Translations under genes and position numbers: made by a program
NCBI GenBank assembly: GCA_014843695.1
Contig: CM026403.1
Coordinates: 43,803,516-43,867,515 of the forward strand
Origin: Archivesica marissinica
Lineage: Eukaryota > Mollusca > Bivalvia > Venerida > Vesicomyidae
Length of the DNA: 64,000 nucleotides
Direction of reading: 5' to 3'
Notes under the pieces: model-generated
Databases searched by the model: none
Seen by the model: only the letters and a program-made list of their open reading frames with translations
What the model was told of the DNA's origin: nothing
In this document: piece by piece, positions 26,101-40,414 of the stretch
How the letters are laid out: each line of letters begins with the position of its first letter
How positions within the stretch are numbered: the stretch's first letter is position 1

Positions 26101-29100
26101 ACATGGAACCTAGGTGACAGAATTTGCGACATATGTCGCTGAAGCCATTTATTGACTCACGGCTATGTGAAGAACTGCATTTCTCCAGGCACTACTGTTG
26201 TATGTATTAGAAACCCCTTTGAATTATTAGTTAAGCTTAAAATGGTTCTCATTGTACACCATGAAGTAATTCCCAACTTGATAAACTAGTATATGTGATT
26301 CAGATGTTGCAAATATCTCAGCACAGTCTTTGTATCACAGAGAATAAGGACTAATCTTCATTGTAATCAATACATAAACACCTCAGAACTATGTTATGTA
26401 ACACTCTGTTTGGGCTCATATTGCATAGCTACCTATTGTTTCCAGCACTCACACATTCAAATCATATTGCCGGCAGTTAATCAAGCTATACATTGAAAAT
26501 AAGCCTCTCCCAGGCAGCATTTTGGTGTGTAGTACTTTTCAAATAACATCATTCTTTACATTGTCCTTTAAAGACAATTTTTGTTGGCATTTCATTTAAT
26601 ATAAAAGATATTTACCATTACAATAAACATTTCTGCACATAAATATGACTTTCTTATGTCTTCCACATCACCATTGCACAGCACATGCCTTCAAATGGAC
26701 ACTATGCAGTGTGCTTAACATAGACTGTTGGCCATTTTTGCAATAGAACTCTAAATAAGACTTTATAATGTCGTCACATATTAATCTTTACACTAACAGT
26801 GTAATATTTCTCATGAATATATGAAATAATGTCTGCATGAGACAGACATACCACATTTATAGTATTAGATAAGACATTGTGGTGATTAGAGACAATTATT
26901 TTACCCCACCCCCCTGCAAAACAAGGGTTTTTTGAAGAATGGAACTAAATCTTGCACCAGGAAGCTACTGAAAGGAAATCATTATTTCCATGGAGCACAA
27001 AAAATGTCACACAGACAAAAAGGAAGACAAAAAACATGGAAAATGATGGTCATTACAAATGCTGAGTGGGTCAGGCAGCTTACTGTAGGACACATGACAG
27101 TAAGAAATGGCAGACAAGTAATATATGCATTTGACTTCAGCTAGTTTGTCTTGAACAAGCACTGTGAGAGGTCTACAACTGTGTACTGCCACTTGAAATA
27201 TGACATTTCATCTTAGGGAGGTGAAGTTTGTTGTAAATATTAATAAATGACTGAGATATAACCACTCAAAAGCAATGAATATGCATATTTGTGCCATATA
27301 TTTTACTGAAATTCTGTTTGCGAGGCCCTTGATAGCTACTGGAACCAATTGCAAGCTATTTCAATTAAACAACACTATTTCCTAATGAAAAAAGCAAATT
27401 TAACCATAACACACTCACACTGAAGGACAGAGATATCAATTATAAAGTATTAACACTAATAAAGGGAGGTAATTTGAACATACCAGCCTGCTTATAGGTT
27501 CCTATATGCCATTATTTACTCAGTACAATGAATTATTTATCATTTTGTGGGTTCATTTTATATCAGGCAATGTAAAATGACCACTTTCATTGTTTAACTG
27601 CATTCACATTGGGCTTATTGTGCCATAATAGGCATCATTAGTGAAGTTTCAATGAATCAAATCCAATGTTGTAGTCCTGAACCAGCATAGTAATTTTTAT
27701 CAACAGTAATTAGAATGAAAGCTCCCTGGAAAATTGCACCACAATAAGTACTGCGAAGGAAACCGACAAATTTTAACAAGCGCACATGGAACCTAGGTGG
27801 CAGAATCGGCGACATATGTCGCTGAAGCCATTTATTGACTCGCGTTATGTGAAAAACTGCATTTCTCCAGACCCTACTGTTGTATGTATTAGGAACCCCT
27901 TTGAATTATTATTTAAGCTTAAAATGGTTCTTAATGTACACCATGAAGTAATTCCCAACTTGATAAACTAGTATAATTATGTGATTCAGATGTTGCAAAT
28001 ATCTCAGCACAGTCTTTGTATCACAGAGAATAAGGACTAATCTTCATTGTAAACAATACATAAACACCTCAGAACTATGTTATGTAACACCCTGTCTGGG
28101 CTCATATTGCATAGCTACCTATTGTTTCCAGCACTCACACATTCAAATCATATTGCCGGGCAGTTAATCAAGCTATACATTGAAAATAAGCCTCTCCCAG
28201 GCAGCATTTTGGTGTGTAGTACTTTTCAAATAACATCATTCTTTACATTGTCCTTTAAAGACAATTTTTGTTGGCATTTCATTTAATATAAAAGATATAT
28301 ACCATTACAATAAACATTTCTGCACATAACTATGACTTTCTTATGTCTTCCACATCACCATTGCACAGCACATGCCTTCAAATGGGACACTATGCAGTGT
28401 GCTTAACATAGACTGTTGGCCATTTTTGCAATAGAACTCTAAATAAGACATTTATAATGTCGTCACATATTAATCTTTACACTAACAGTGTAATATTTCT
28501 CATGAATATATGAAATAATGTCTGCATGAGACAGACATACCACATTTATAGTATTAGATAAGACATTGTGGTGATTAGAGACAATTATTTTACCCCACCC
28601 CCTGCAAAACAAGGGTTGTTTGAAGAATGGAACTAAATCTTGCCCCAGGAAGCTACTGAAAGGAAATACTTATTTGCATGGAGCACAAAAAATGTCACAC
28701 AGGCAAAAAGGAAGACAACAAACATGGCAAATGATGGTCATTACAAATGCTGAGTGGGTCAGGCAGCTTACTGTAGGTCACATGACAGTAAGAAATGGCA
28801 GAAAAGTAACTACAATATGCATTTAACTTCAGCTAGTGTGTCTTGAACAAGCACTGTGAGAGGACTACAACTGTGCATTGCCTCTTGAAATATGACATTT
28901 CATCTTAAGGAGGTGAAGTTTGTTGTAAATATTAATAAATGACTGAGATATAACCACTCAAAAGCAATGAATATGCATATTTGTGCCATATATTTTACTG
29001 AAATTCTGTTTGCGAGGCCCTTGATAGCTACTGGAACCAATTGCAAGCTATTTCAATTAAACAACACTATTTCCTAATGAAAAAAGCAAATTTAACCATA

Positions 29101-31378
29101 ACATACTCACACTGAAGGACAGAGATATCAATTATAAAGTATTAACACTAATAAAGGGAGGTAATTTGAACATACCAGCCTGCTTATAGGTTCCTATATG
29201 CCATTATTTACTCAGTACAATGAATTATTTATCATTTTGTGGGTTCATTTTATATCAGGCAATGTAAAATGACCACTTTCATTGTTTAACTGCATTCACA
29301 TTGGGCTTATTGTGCCATAATAGGCATCTTTAGTGAAGTTTCAATGAATCAAATCCAATGTTGTAGGTCTGAACCAGCATAGTAATTCTTATCAACAGTA
29401 ATTAGAATGAAAGCTCCCTGGAAAATTGCACCACAATAAGTACTGCGAAGGAAACCGACAACTTTTAACAAGCGCACATGGAACCTAGGTGGCAGAATTT
29501 CGACATATATGTCGCTGAAGCCATTTATTGACTCGCGTTATGTGAAAAACTGCATTTCTCCAGACCCTACTGTTGTATGTATTAGGAACCCCTTTGAATT
29601 ATTATTTAAGCTTAAATGGTTCTTAATGTACACCATGAAGTAATTCCCAACTTGATAAACTAGTATAATTATGTGATTCAGATGTTGCAAATATCTCAGC
29701 ACAGTCTTTGTATCACAGAGAATAAGGACTAATCTTCATTGTAAACAATACATAAACACCTCAGAACTATGTTAGTAACACCCTGTCTGGGCTCATATTG
29801 CATAGCTACCTATTGTTTCCAGCACTCACACATTCAAATCATATTGCCGGGCAGTTAATCAAGCTATACATTGAAAATAAGCCTCTCCCAGGCAGCATTT
29901 TGGTGTGTAGTACTTTTCAAATAACATCATTCTTTACATTGTCCTTTAAAGACAATTTTTGTTGGCATTTCATTTAATATAAAAGATATATACCATTACA
30001 ATAAACATTTCTGCACATAACTATGACTTTCTTATGTCTTCCACATCACCATTGCACAGCACATGCCTTCAAATGGGACACTATGCAGTGTGCTTAACAT
30101 AGACTGTTGGCCATTTTTGCAATAGAACTCTAAATAAGACATTTATAATGTCGTCACATATTAATCTTTACACTAACAGTGTAATATTTCTCATGAATAT
30201 ATGAAATAATGTCTGCATGAGACAGACATACCACATTTATAGTATTAGATAAGACATTGTGGTGATTAGAGACAATTATTTTACCCCACCCCCTGCAAAA
30301 CAAGGGTTGTTTGAAGAATGGAACTAAATCTTGCCCCAGGAAGCTACTGAAAGGAAATACGTATTTGCATGGAGCACAAAAATTGTCACACAGGCAAAAA
30401 GGAAGACAACAAACATGGCAAATGATGGTCATTACAAATGCTGAGTGGGTCAGGCAGCTTACTGTAGGTCACATGACAGTAAGAAATGGCAGAAAAGTAA
30501 CTACAATATGCATTTAACTTCAGCTAGTGTGTCTTGAACAAGCACTGTGAGAGGACTACAACTGTGCATTGCCTCTTGAAATATGACATTTCATCTTAAG
30601 GAGGTGAAGTTTGTTGTAATATTAATAAATGACTGAGATATAACCACTCAAAAGCAATGAATATGCATATTTGTGCCATATATTTTACTGAAATTCTGTT
30701 TGCGAGGCCCTTGATAGCTACTGGAACCAATTGCAAGCTATTTCAATTAAACAACACTATTTCCTAATGAAAAAAGCAATTTAACCATAACATACTCACA
30801 CTGAAGGACAGAGATATCAATATAAAGTATTAACACTAATAAAGGGAGGTAATTTGAACATACCAGCCTGCTTATAGGTTCCTATATGCCATTATTTACT
30901 CAGTACAATGAATTATTTATCATTTTGTGGGTTCATTTTATATCAGGCAATGTAAAATGACCACTTTCATTGTTTAACTGCATTCACATTGGGCTTATTG
31001 TGCCATAATAGGCATCTTTAGTGAAGTTTCAATAAATCAAATCCAATGTTGTAGGTCTGAACCAGCATAGTAATTCTTATCAACAGTAATTAGAATGAAA
31101 GCTCCCTGGAAAATTGCACCACAATAAGTACTGCGAAGGAAACCGACAACTTTTAACAAGCGCACATGGAACCTAGGTGGCAGAATTTGCGACATATATC
31201 ACTGAAGCCATTTATTGACTCGCGTTATGTGAAAAACTGCATTTCTCCAGACCCTACTGTTGTATGTATTAGGAACCCCTTTGAATTATTATTTAAGCTT
31301 CAAATGGTTCTTAATGTACACCATGAAGTAATTCCCAACTTGATAAACTAGTATAATTATGCGATTCTGATGTTGCAA
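17159..31378 (+). repeat. 1.69-kb macrosatellite array
   Basis: A landmark, ATGGAACCTAGGTGRCAGAA, or its close variant recurs at 17240, 19344, 21033, 22724, 24404, 26103, 27786, 29478 and 31166, giving spacings of 2104, 1689, 1691, 1680, 1699, 1683, 1692 and 1688 bp. The array therefore holds about eight head-to-tail copies of a 1.69-kb unit, visibly very similar over their whole length. Both ends are partial: the gap cuts the left, and the right stops 212 bp after the last landmark. Each unit carries a C-rich tract (CCCCACCCCC) and short open frames of 60-75 codons, at matching places but varying in length and start, none with a recognisable domain. Short hairpins recur in each unit: ACACT-AAC-AGTGT and GTCTG-n7-CAGAC. 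No terminal repeats or transposase identify it as a mobile element. Confidence 0.95.
17714..18595 (+). repeat. Partial duplication within the first macrosatellite unit
   Basis: The first unit after the gap is 2104 bp rather than about 1690. A segment starting around 17714 (GATATATACC at 17725) starts again at about 18150 (GATATATACC at 18162), a 437-bp internal direct repeat. The jump occurs inside the sequence AATGATGGTCA, after which the unit restarts at the ATATAAAAGATATATACC position. Part of the excess is offset by small deletions near 17600. This is the signature of unequal exchange or replication slippage between out-of-register units, though misassembly next to the gap is possible. 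Confidence 0.8.
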
Positions 31379-34300
31379 ATGTCAAATGTCAAATGTCAGT
31401 ATAACTCTCGTCCGTTCCCATGACATATCATCTCGTTCCCATGACATAACATCTCGTTCCCATGACATAGCATCTCGATTCCATGACATATCATCTCGTT
31501 CCCATGACATAGCATCTCGTTCCCATGACATAGCATCTCGTTCACATGACATAGCATCTCGTTCACATGACATAGCATCTCGTTCCCATGACATAGCATC
31601 TCGTTTCCATGACATATCATCTCGTTCACATGACATAGCATCTCGTTCCCATGACATAGCATCTCGTTCACATGACATAGCATCTCGTTCACATGACATA
31701 GCATCTCGTTCACATGACATAGCATCTCGTTCCCATTACATATCATCTAGTTCCCATGACATAGCATCTCGTTCCCATGACATAGCATCTAGTTCCCATG
31801 ACATATCATCTCGTTCTTATACACTACTATCTCGTTCCCATGACATAGCATGTAGTTCCCATGACATATCATCTCGTTCTCATACACTACTATCTCGTTC
31901 GCATGACATAGCGTCTCGTTCACATGACATAGCATCTCCTTCACATGATATAGCATCTCGTTCCCATGACATATCATCTCGTTCTCATACACTACTATCT
32001 CGTTCCCATGACAGAGCATCTCGTTCTCATACACTACTATCTCGTCCCCACGATATATCATCTCGTTCTCATGCACTACTATCTCGTCCCCACGACATAT
32101 CTCGTTCTCACGCATTACTATCTCGTCCCCACGACCTATCATCTCGTTCTCATGCACTACTATCTCGTCCCCACGACATATCATTTCGTTCTCATGCACT
32201 ACTATCTCATCCCCACGTTATATCATCTCGTTCTCACGCACTACTGTCTCGTCCCCACGGCATATCATCTCGTTCTCATGCACTATTATCTCGTCCCCAC
32301 GGCATATCATCTCGTTCTCATGCACTACTATCTCATCCCCACGACATATCATCTCGTTCTCATGCATTACTATCTCGTCCCCACGACATATCATCTCGTT
32401 CTCACGCACTACTATCTCGTCCCCACGACATATCATCTCGTTCTCATGACATAGCATCTCGTTCCCATGACATAGCATCTCGTTCCCATGACATATCATC
32501 TCGTTCCCATGACATATCATCTCGTTCTCATGACATATCATCTTGTTTCCATGACATAGCATCTCGTTCACATGACATATCATCTCGTTTCCATGACATA
32601 GCATCTCGTTCTAATGACATATCATCTCGTTTCCATGACATAGCATCTCGTTCCCATGACATAGCATCTCGTTCCCATGACATATCATCTCGTTCTCATG
32701 ACATATCATCTCGTTTCCATGACATAGCATCTCGTTCCCATGACATATCATCTCGTTTCCATGACATATCATCTCGTTCTCATGCACTACTATCTCGTCC
32801 CCCACGACATATCAACTCGTTCTCATGACATAGCATCTCGTTCCCATGACATAGCATCTCGTAATCATGACATAGCATCTCGTTCCCATGACATAGCATC
32901 TCGTTCCCATGACATAGCATCTCGTTCACATGACATAGCATCTCGTTCCCATGACATAGCATCTAGTTCCCATGACATATCATCTCGTTCTCATACACTA
33001 CTATCTCGTTCCCATGACATAGCATCTCGTTCACATGACATAGCATCTCGTTCCCATGACATAGCATCTAGTTCCCATGACATATCATCTCGTTCTCATA
33101 CACTACTATCTCGTTCCCATGACATAGCCTCTCGTTCACATGACATAGCATCTCGTTCACATGACATAGCATCTCGTTCACATGATATAGCATCTCGTTC
33201 CCATGACATAGCATCTCGTTCCCATACACTACTATCTCGTTCCCATGACATAGCATCTCGTTCTCATACACTACTATCTCGTCCCCACGATATAACATCT
33301 CGTTCTCATGCACTACTATCTCGTCCAAACGACATATCATTTCGTTCTCATGCACTACTATCTCGTCCCCACGTTATATCATCTCGTTCTCACGCACTAC
33401 TATCTCGTCCCCACGGCATATCATCTCGTTCTCATGCACTATTATCTCGTCCCCACGGCATATCATCTCGTTCTCATGCACTACTATCTCATCCCCACGA
33501 CATATCATCTCGTTCTCATGCATTACTATCTCGTCCCCACGACATATCATCTCGTTCTCACGCACTACTATCTCGTCCCCACGACATATCATCTCGTTCT
33601 CATGACATAGCATCTCGTTCCCATGACATAGCATCTCGTTCCCATGACATATCATCTCGTTCTCATGACATATCATCTTGTTTCCATGACATAGCATCTC
33701 GTTCACATTACATATCATCTCGTTTCCATGACATAGCATCTCGTTCTCATGACATATCATCTCGTTTCCATGACATAGCATCTCGTTCCCATGACATAGC
33801 ATCTCGTTCCCATTACATATCATCTCGTTCTCATGACATATCATCTCGTTTCCATGACATAGCATCTCGTTCCCATGACATATCATCTCGTTTCCATGAC
33901 ATATCATCTCGTTCTCATGCACTACTATCTCGTCCCCCACGACATATCAACTCGTTCTCATGACATAGCATCTCGTTCCCATGACATAGCATCTCGTTCT
34001 CATGACAGAGCATCTCGTTCCCATGACATAGCATCTCGTTCCCATGACATAGCATCTCGTTCACATGACATAGCATCTCGTTCCCATGACATAGCATCTC
34101 GTTCACATGACATAGCATCTCGTTCCCATGACATAACATCTAGTTCCCATGACATATCATCTCGTTCTCATACACTACTATCTCGTTCCCATGACATAGC
34201 ATCTCGTTCACATGACATAGCATCTCGTTCCCATGACATAGCATCTAGTTCCCATGACATATCATCTCGTTCTCATACACTACTATCTCGTTCCCATGAC

Positions 34301-37300
34301 ATAGCCTCTCGTTCACATGACATAGCATCTCGTTCACATGACATAGCATCTCGTTCACATGGTATAGCATCTCGTTCCCATGACATAGCATCTCGTTCCC
34401 ATGACATATCATCTCGTTCTCATACACTACTATCTCGTTCCCATGACATAGCATCTCGTTCTCATACACTACTATCTCGTCCCCACGATATAACATCTCG
34501 TTCTCATGCACTACTATCTCCTCCCCACGACATATCTCGTTCTCACGCACTACTATCTCGTCCCCACGACCTATCATCTCGTTCGCATGCACTACTATCT
34601 CGTCCCCACGACATATCATTTCGTTCTCACGCACTACTATCTCGTCCCCACGGCATATCATCTCGTTCTCATGCACTACGATCTCGTCCCCACGGCATAT
34701 CATCTCGTTCTCATACACTACTATCTCGTCCCTACGACATATCATCTCGTTCTCATGCATTACTATCTCGTCCCCACGACATATCATCTCGTTCTCACGC
34801 ACTACTATCTCGTCCCCACGACATACCATCTCGTTCTCATGACATAGCATCTCGTTGCCATGACATAGCATCTCGTTCTCATGACATAGCATCTCGTTCC
34901 CATGACATATCATTTCGTTCCCATGACATATCTACTTGTTTCCACGACATAGCATCTCGTTCACATGACATATCATCTCGTTTCCATGACATAGCATCTC
35001 GTTCACATGACATATCATCTCGTTTCCATGACATATCATCTCGTTCCCATGACAAAGCATCTCGTTCCCATGACATATCATCTCGTTCTCATGACATATC
35101 ATCTCGTTTCCATGACATAGCATCTCGTTCCCATGACATATCATTTCGTGTCCATGACATATCATCTCGTTCACATGACATATCATCTCGTTCTCATGCA
35201 CTACTATCTCGTCCCCCACGACATATCATCTCGTTCTCATGACATAGCATCTCGTTCCCATGACATAGCATCTCGTTCACATGACATAGCATCTCGTTCC
35301 CATGACATAGCATCTCGTTCCCATGACATATCATCTCGTTTCCATGACATAGCATCTCGTTCCCATGCACTATGCACTACTATCTCGTCCTCACGACATA
35401 TCATCTCGTTCTCATGCACCACTACCTCGACCCCATGATATATCATCTCGTTCTCACGCACTACCATCTCGTCCACCACGACATATCTTCTCGTTCCGAT
35501 GAAATATCATGTCGTTCCCATGACATAGCATCTCGTTCCCATGCACTACTATCTCGTCCCCACGACAAATCATCTCGTTCTCATGAACTACTATCTCGTC
35601 CCCACGACATATCTCATTCCCATGCATTACTATCTCGTCCCCACGACATATCATCTCGTTCTTATGCACTACTATCTCGTCCCCACGACATATCATCTCG
35701 TTCTCATGCACTACTATATCGTCCCCACGACATATCTCATTCCCATGCATTACTATCTCGTCTCCACGACATATCATCTCGTTCTCACGCACTACTATCT
35801 CGTCCCCACGACATATAATCTCGTTGCCATGCACTACTATCTCGTCCCCACGACATATTTACTCATTCTCATGCACTACTATCTCGTCCCCACGACATAT
35901 CATCTCGTTCCCATACATTACTATCTCGTCCCCACGACATATCATATCGTTCTCATGCACTACTATCTCGTCCCCACGACATATAATCTCATATCCATGC
36001 ACTACTACCTCATTCCCACGACATATCATGTCGTTCCCATGTACTATTATCTCGTCCCCACGACATATCATCTCGTCCCAATGCACTACTACCTCATTCC
36101 CACGACATATCATCTCGTCCCAATGCACTTCTACCTCATTCCCACGACATATCATGTCGTTCCCATGTACTATTAGCTCGTACCCACGACATATCATCTC
36201 GTCCCATGCACTACTACCTCATTAGCACGACATATTATCTCGTCCCAATGCACTACTACCTCATTCTCACGACATATCATCTCGTCCCATGCACTACTTC
36301 CTCATTCCCACGACAAAGCATATCGTCCCAATGCACTACTATCTCGTCTCCACGACATATCATCTCGTCCCATGCACTATTACCTCATTTCCACGACATA
36401 TCATCTCGTCCCATGCACTTCTACCTCATTCCAACGACACAGCATATCGTCCCTATGCACTACTACCTCATTCCCACGACATATCATCTCGTCCCATGCA
36501 CTTCTACCTCATTCCCACGACATAGCATATCGTCCCTATGCACTACTATCTCGTCCCCACGACATATCTCATTCCCATGCATTACTATCTCGTCCCCACG
36601 ACATATCATCTCGTTCTCATGCACTACTATCTCGTCCCCACGATATATCATCTCGTTCTCACGCACTACTATCTCGTCCCCACGACATATCATCTCGTTC
36701 TCATGCATTACTATCTCGTCCCCACGACATATCATCTCGTTCTCATGCACTACTATCTCGTCCCCACGATATATCATCTCGTTCTCACGCACTACTATCT
36801 CGTCCCCACGACATATCATCTCGTTCTCATGCACTACTATCTCGTCCCCACGACATATCATCTCGTTCTAATGCACTGCTATCTCGTTCCCACGACATAT
36901 CATCTCATTCTCACGCATTATTATCTCGTCCCCACGACATATCATCTCGTTCTCATGCACTACTATCTCGTCCCCACGATATATCATCTCGTTCCCATGC
37001 ACTACTATCTCGTCCCCACGATATATCATCGCGTTCTCATGCATTACTCTCTCATCCACACGACATATCATCTCGGTCTCATGCATTACTATCTCGTCCC
37101 CACGATATATCATCTCGTTCCCATGCACTACTATCTCGTCCCCACGAAATATCATCTCGTTCTCATGCACTACTCTCTCGTCCCCACGACATATCTCATT
37201 CCAATGCATTACTATCTCGTCTCCACGACATATCATCTCGTTCTCACGCACTACTATCTCGTCCCCACGACATATAATCTCGTTCCCATGCACTACTATC

Positions 37301-39175
37301 TCGTCCCCACGACATATCATCTCATTTTCATGCACTACTATCTCGTCCCCACGACATATCATCTCGTTCCCATGCATTACTATCTCGTCCCCACGACATA
37401 TCATATCGTTCTCATGCACTACTATCTCGTCTCCACGACATATCATCTCGTCCCATGCACTACTACCTCATTCCCACGACATATCAACTCGTCCCATGCA
37501 CTTCTACCTCATTCCCACGACATAGTATATCGTCCCAATGCACTACTACCTCATTCCCACGACATAGCATATCGTCGCTATGCACTACTACCTCATTCCC
37601 ACGATATATCATCTCGTTCTCATGCACTACTATCTCGTCCCCACGATATATATTCTCGTTCCCATGCACTACTATCTCGTCCCCACGATATATCATCTCG
37701 TTCTCATGCATTACTATCTCGTCCCCACGACATATCATCTCGTTCTCATGTACTACTATCTCGTCCCCACGACATATCATCTCGTTCTCATGCATTACTA
37801 TCTCGTCCCCAGGACATATCATCTCGTTCTCATGCACTACTATCTCGTCCCCACGACATATCTCATTCCCATGCATTACTATCTCGTCTCCACGACATAT
37901 CATCTCGTTCTCACGCACTACTATCTCGTCCCCACGACATATAATCTCGTTCCCATGCACTACTATCTCGTCCCCACGACATATCATCTCATTCTCATGC
38001 ACTACTATCTCGTCCCCACGACATATCATCTCGTTCCCATGCATTACTATCTCGTCCCCACGACATATCATCTCGTTCTCATGCACTACTATCACGTCCC
38101 CACGACATATAGTCTCATATCCATGCATTACTACCTCATTCCCAGGACATATCATGTCGTTCCCATGTACTATTAGCTCGTCCACACGACATATCATCTC
38201 GTTCCCATGCACTACTACCTCATTCCCACGACATATCATCTCGTCCCAATGCACTTCTACCTCATTCCCACGACATATCATATCGTCCCAATGCAGTTCT
38301 ACCTCATTCCCACGACATATCATCTCGTCCCAATGCACTACTACCTCAATCCGACGACATATCATCTCGTCCCATGCACTACTTCCTCATTCCCACGACA
38401 TAGCATATCGTCCCAATGCACTACTATCTCGTCTCCACGACATAGCATATCGTCCCAATGCACTACTACCTCATTCCCACGACATACCATCTCGTGCCAC
38501 TGCACTTCTATCTCGTTCCCACGACATAACCTCTCGTCCCAATGCACTTCTATCTCGTTCCCACGACATAGCATCTCGTCCCAATGCACTACTATCTCGT
38601 CCCCACGACATGGTATCTCGTCCCATACACTACTACCTCATTCCCACGACATATCGTCTCGTCCCCATGCACTACTACCTCATTCCCACGACATATCATC
38701 TCGTCCCAATGTACTTCTATCTCGTTCCCACGGCATATCAACTCGTCCCATGCACTACTATCTCATTCCCACGACATAGCATCTCGTCCCATGCACTACT
38801 CTCTCGTCCCCACGACATATCATCTCGTCCCATGCACTTCTATCTCGTCCCCACGACATATCATCTCGTCCCATGCACTACTATCTCGTCCCCACGACAT
38901 AGCATCTCGTCCCATGCACAACTTTCTCGTCCCCACGACATAGCATCTCGTCCCATGCACTACTATCTCGTCCCCACGACATAGCATCTCGTCCCATGCA
39001 CTTCTATCTCGTTCCCACGACATAGCATCTCGTCCCATGCTCTTCTATCTCGTTCCCACGACATAGCATCTCGTTCCATGCACTTCTATCTCGTTCCCAC
39101 GACATAGCATCTCGTTCCACTGAGTTAGCTAACACTTTGCAATGCCATAGCGTCTCGTCCCAACGACATAGCATT
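31379..39175 (+). repeat. 21-bp satellite array with 42-bp dimers
   Basis: About 370 units of a 21-bp repeat (core TCTCGTTCCCATGACATAGC). Two unit types alternate over long stretches, one with CATGACATAGC or CATGACATATC and one with CATGCACTACTATCTCGTCC, giving a 42-bp dimer. Translation gives seven- or fourteen-residue periods such as SRSHDIA and ALLSRPHDISSRSH, and several frames stay open for 100-500 codons. This follows from the unit length being a multiple of three, not from a gene. From about 36200 rightwards 20-bp units (CTCGTCCCATGCACTTCTAT) mix in and shift the frame. The array starts abruptly at the end of the macrosatellite and degenerates at about 39120-39175. Confidence 0.96.
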
Positions 39176-39269
39176 CTTGTGTAAAACGATGAATTGAAAT
39201 TGACTCCAAAACCGGAAATTTGCCAAACCGTAACATCTGACATTTATTTTAAGTTTATTTAACCTTCGC

Positions 39270-39477
39270 TACCTGTTTTCAATTTGCGCGACGGGAGTTT
39301 ACCTAACAACACCTTTTCTGGGCAGGCTCCAGTGGTTAACCAGTACTCCGTAAGAAACTGCCAACTGTTTCATATATATGAGACGAGGTCTGAGCTGTGC
39401 TCGAACCCGTGACCATCAGAGATGATAGGTTACAGTGGTATACAAGCCAACGACCTTAACCACTCGACCACGGAGGC
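39270..39477 (-). mobile_element. tRNA-like SINE remnant
   Basis: On the minus strand, starting near 39477, the sequence reads GCCTCCGTGGTCGAGTGG (A box-like) and, about 70 bases on, GGTTCGAGC (B box-like, 39399-39408 in plus coordinates). The long spacing between boxes resembles a tRNA with a long variable arm, such as serine or leucine. A non-tRNA body continues to about 39270. I did not find target duplications, so the boundaries are approximate. A functional tRNA gene is unlikely because I see no clean acceptor-stem closure. Confidence 0.6.
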
Positions 39478-39494
39478 GGTTTAACCAAAGTACT

Positions 39495-39785
39495 GTGTGT
39501 GTTTTACGTTTATTTATCGTCGCTACCGGTTGCCCATATGAGCGAAGCCTCCTGAAGAGATTAGTCAGTGTAGATTTTGAAGGATAGTGCAGTGATACAG
39601 ACAGAGACCCATTCCAGAGTCTCCTCTGGTTCTTTTACGTGCACGATTTAAAGCACCGACACGAGAGCTAAGTTTAACGTCCCATCTGAAAGACTGTTAA
39701 TGTTATTAGGGTCAGACGGGGGATCGAACCTGCGATCCCTGGATTACCAGTCCAGCGTGTTACCACTGAACTACAGATCTGTAAT
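39495..39785 (-). mobile_element. tRNA-derived SINE, copy 1
   Basis: The minus strand starts with a tRNA-like head near 39785 (A box TGTAGTTCAGTGG, B box GGTTCGATCC, complement at 39721-39730). Its anticodon arm CTGGA-CTGGTAA-TCCAG would give a GGT anticodon, so the head resembles tRNA-Thr. The body carries the complement of the plus-strand block TCTGGTTCTTTTACGTGC and ends near 39495. A 9-bp direct repeat, CAAAGTACT, flanks it at 39486-39494 and 39786-39794, consistent with a target-site duplication. The internal block is, from memory, a widespread SINE domain in molluscs; I have not searched for it. Confidence 0.83.
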
Positions 39786-39794
39786 CAAAGTACT

Positions 39795-40414
39795 CCTGCC
39801 CAGATAATCAGATACAAAGGGAGACTACAGTTCATTATAGATAAAATTATAACTGTACTCGTTATCGAACTTTCGGCCCCTTGACCTACGTCAGGATGCA
39901 AAGTTTTCCTTAAATAACGTTTTTGATTGTATTGTGTGTTTTGCTTATTATGCTTCTAGTTGATGAATGACCTTGAAACTCCGATCATTGCATGCTCTCT
40001 ATACCACTATACAATAACCTAAATTTAGAATATCATTGACCAAATTCCCAAATATATAGATTTACAATATAACGTGTACACAATCATGTCGCCATCTTGC
40101 ATCACAATATCATATGGCGCCATTTTGACATGTGTATTTTAAGCATAATACGAACTACTTTTTACGATCAATGATCATGAAATCCGATACTGGTTAAATT
40201 GGTTACACTATAGAATGCGTGTTTGTATAGACTGCTAGTATTACATTGAACATTGGACAGGTTTAAAGGAAATACATGAAGCGTGTGGTACTTGATCTTA
40301 ACATTATGTTACACCGATCAGGTTTATTCACAACTTACATACCTCTATGTGAATGTTAATACATTAATCATACATTCAGGGTACAGATAATGTAAAGCAG
40401 TCAACAATTTGTGT
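39795..40414. other. Unique AT-rich spacer
   Basis: No gene, repeat or RNA was recognised between the two related SINEs. A short palindromic-looking stretch near 40085-40130 contains CATGTCGCCATCTTG and GGCGCCATTTTGACATG, roughly inverted, which may be a small hairpin. Confidence 0.5.

Noticed and set aside
31386..35242. Long open frames with SRSHDIA/ALLSRPHDIS repeats
   Set aside because: They arise from the 21-bp unit length and persist in several frames on both strands; frame shifts occur wherever a 20-bp unit is present.
39721..39785. Functional tRNA-Thr gene
   Set aside because: The same head plus a shared 200-bp body occurs twice in the window, as expected of a SINE.
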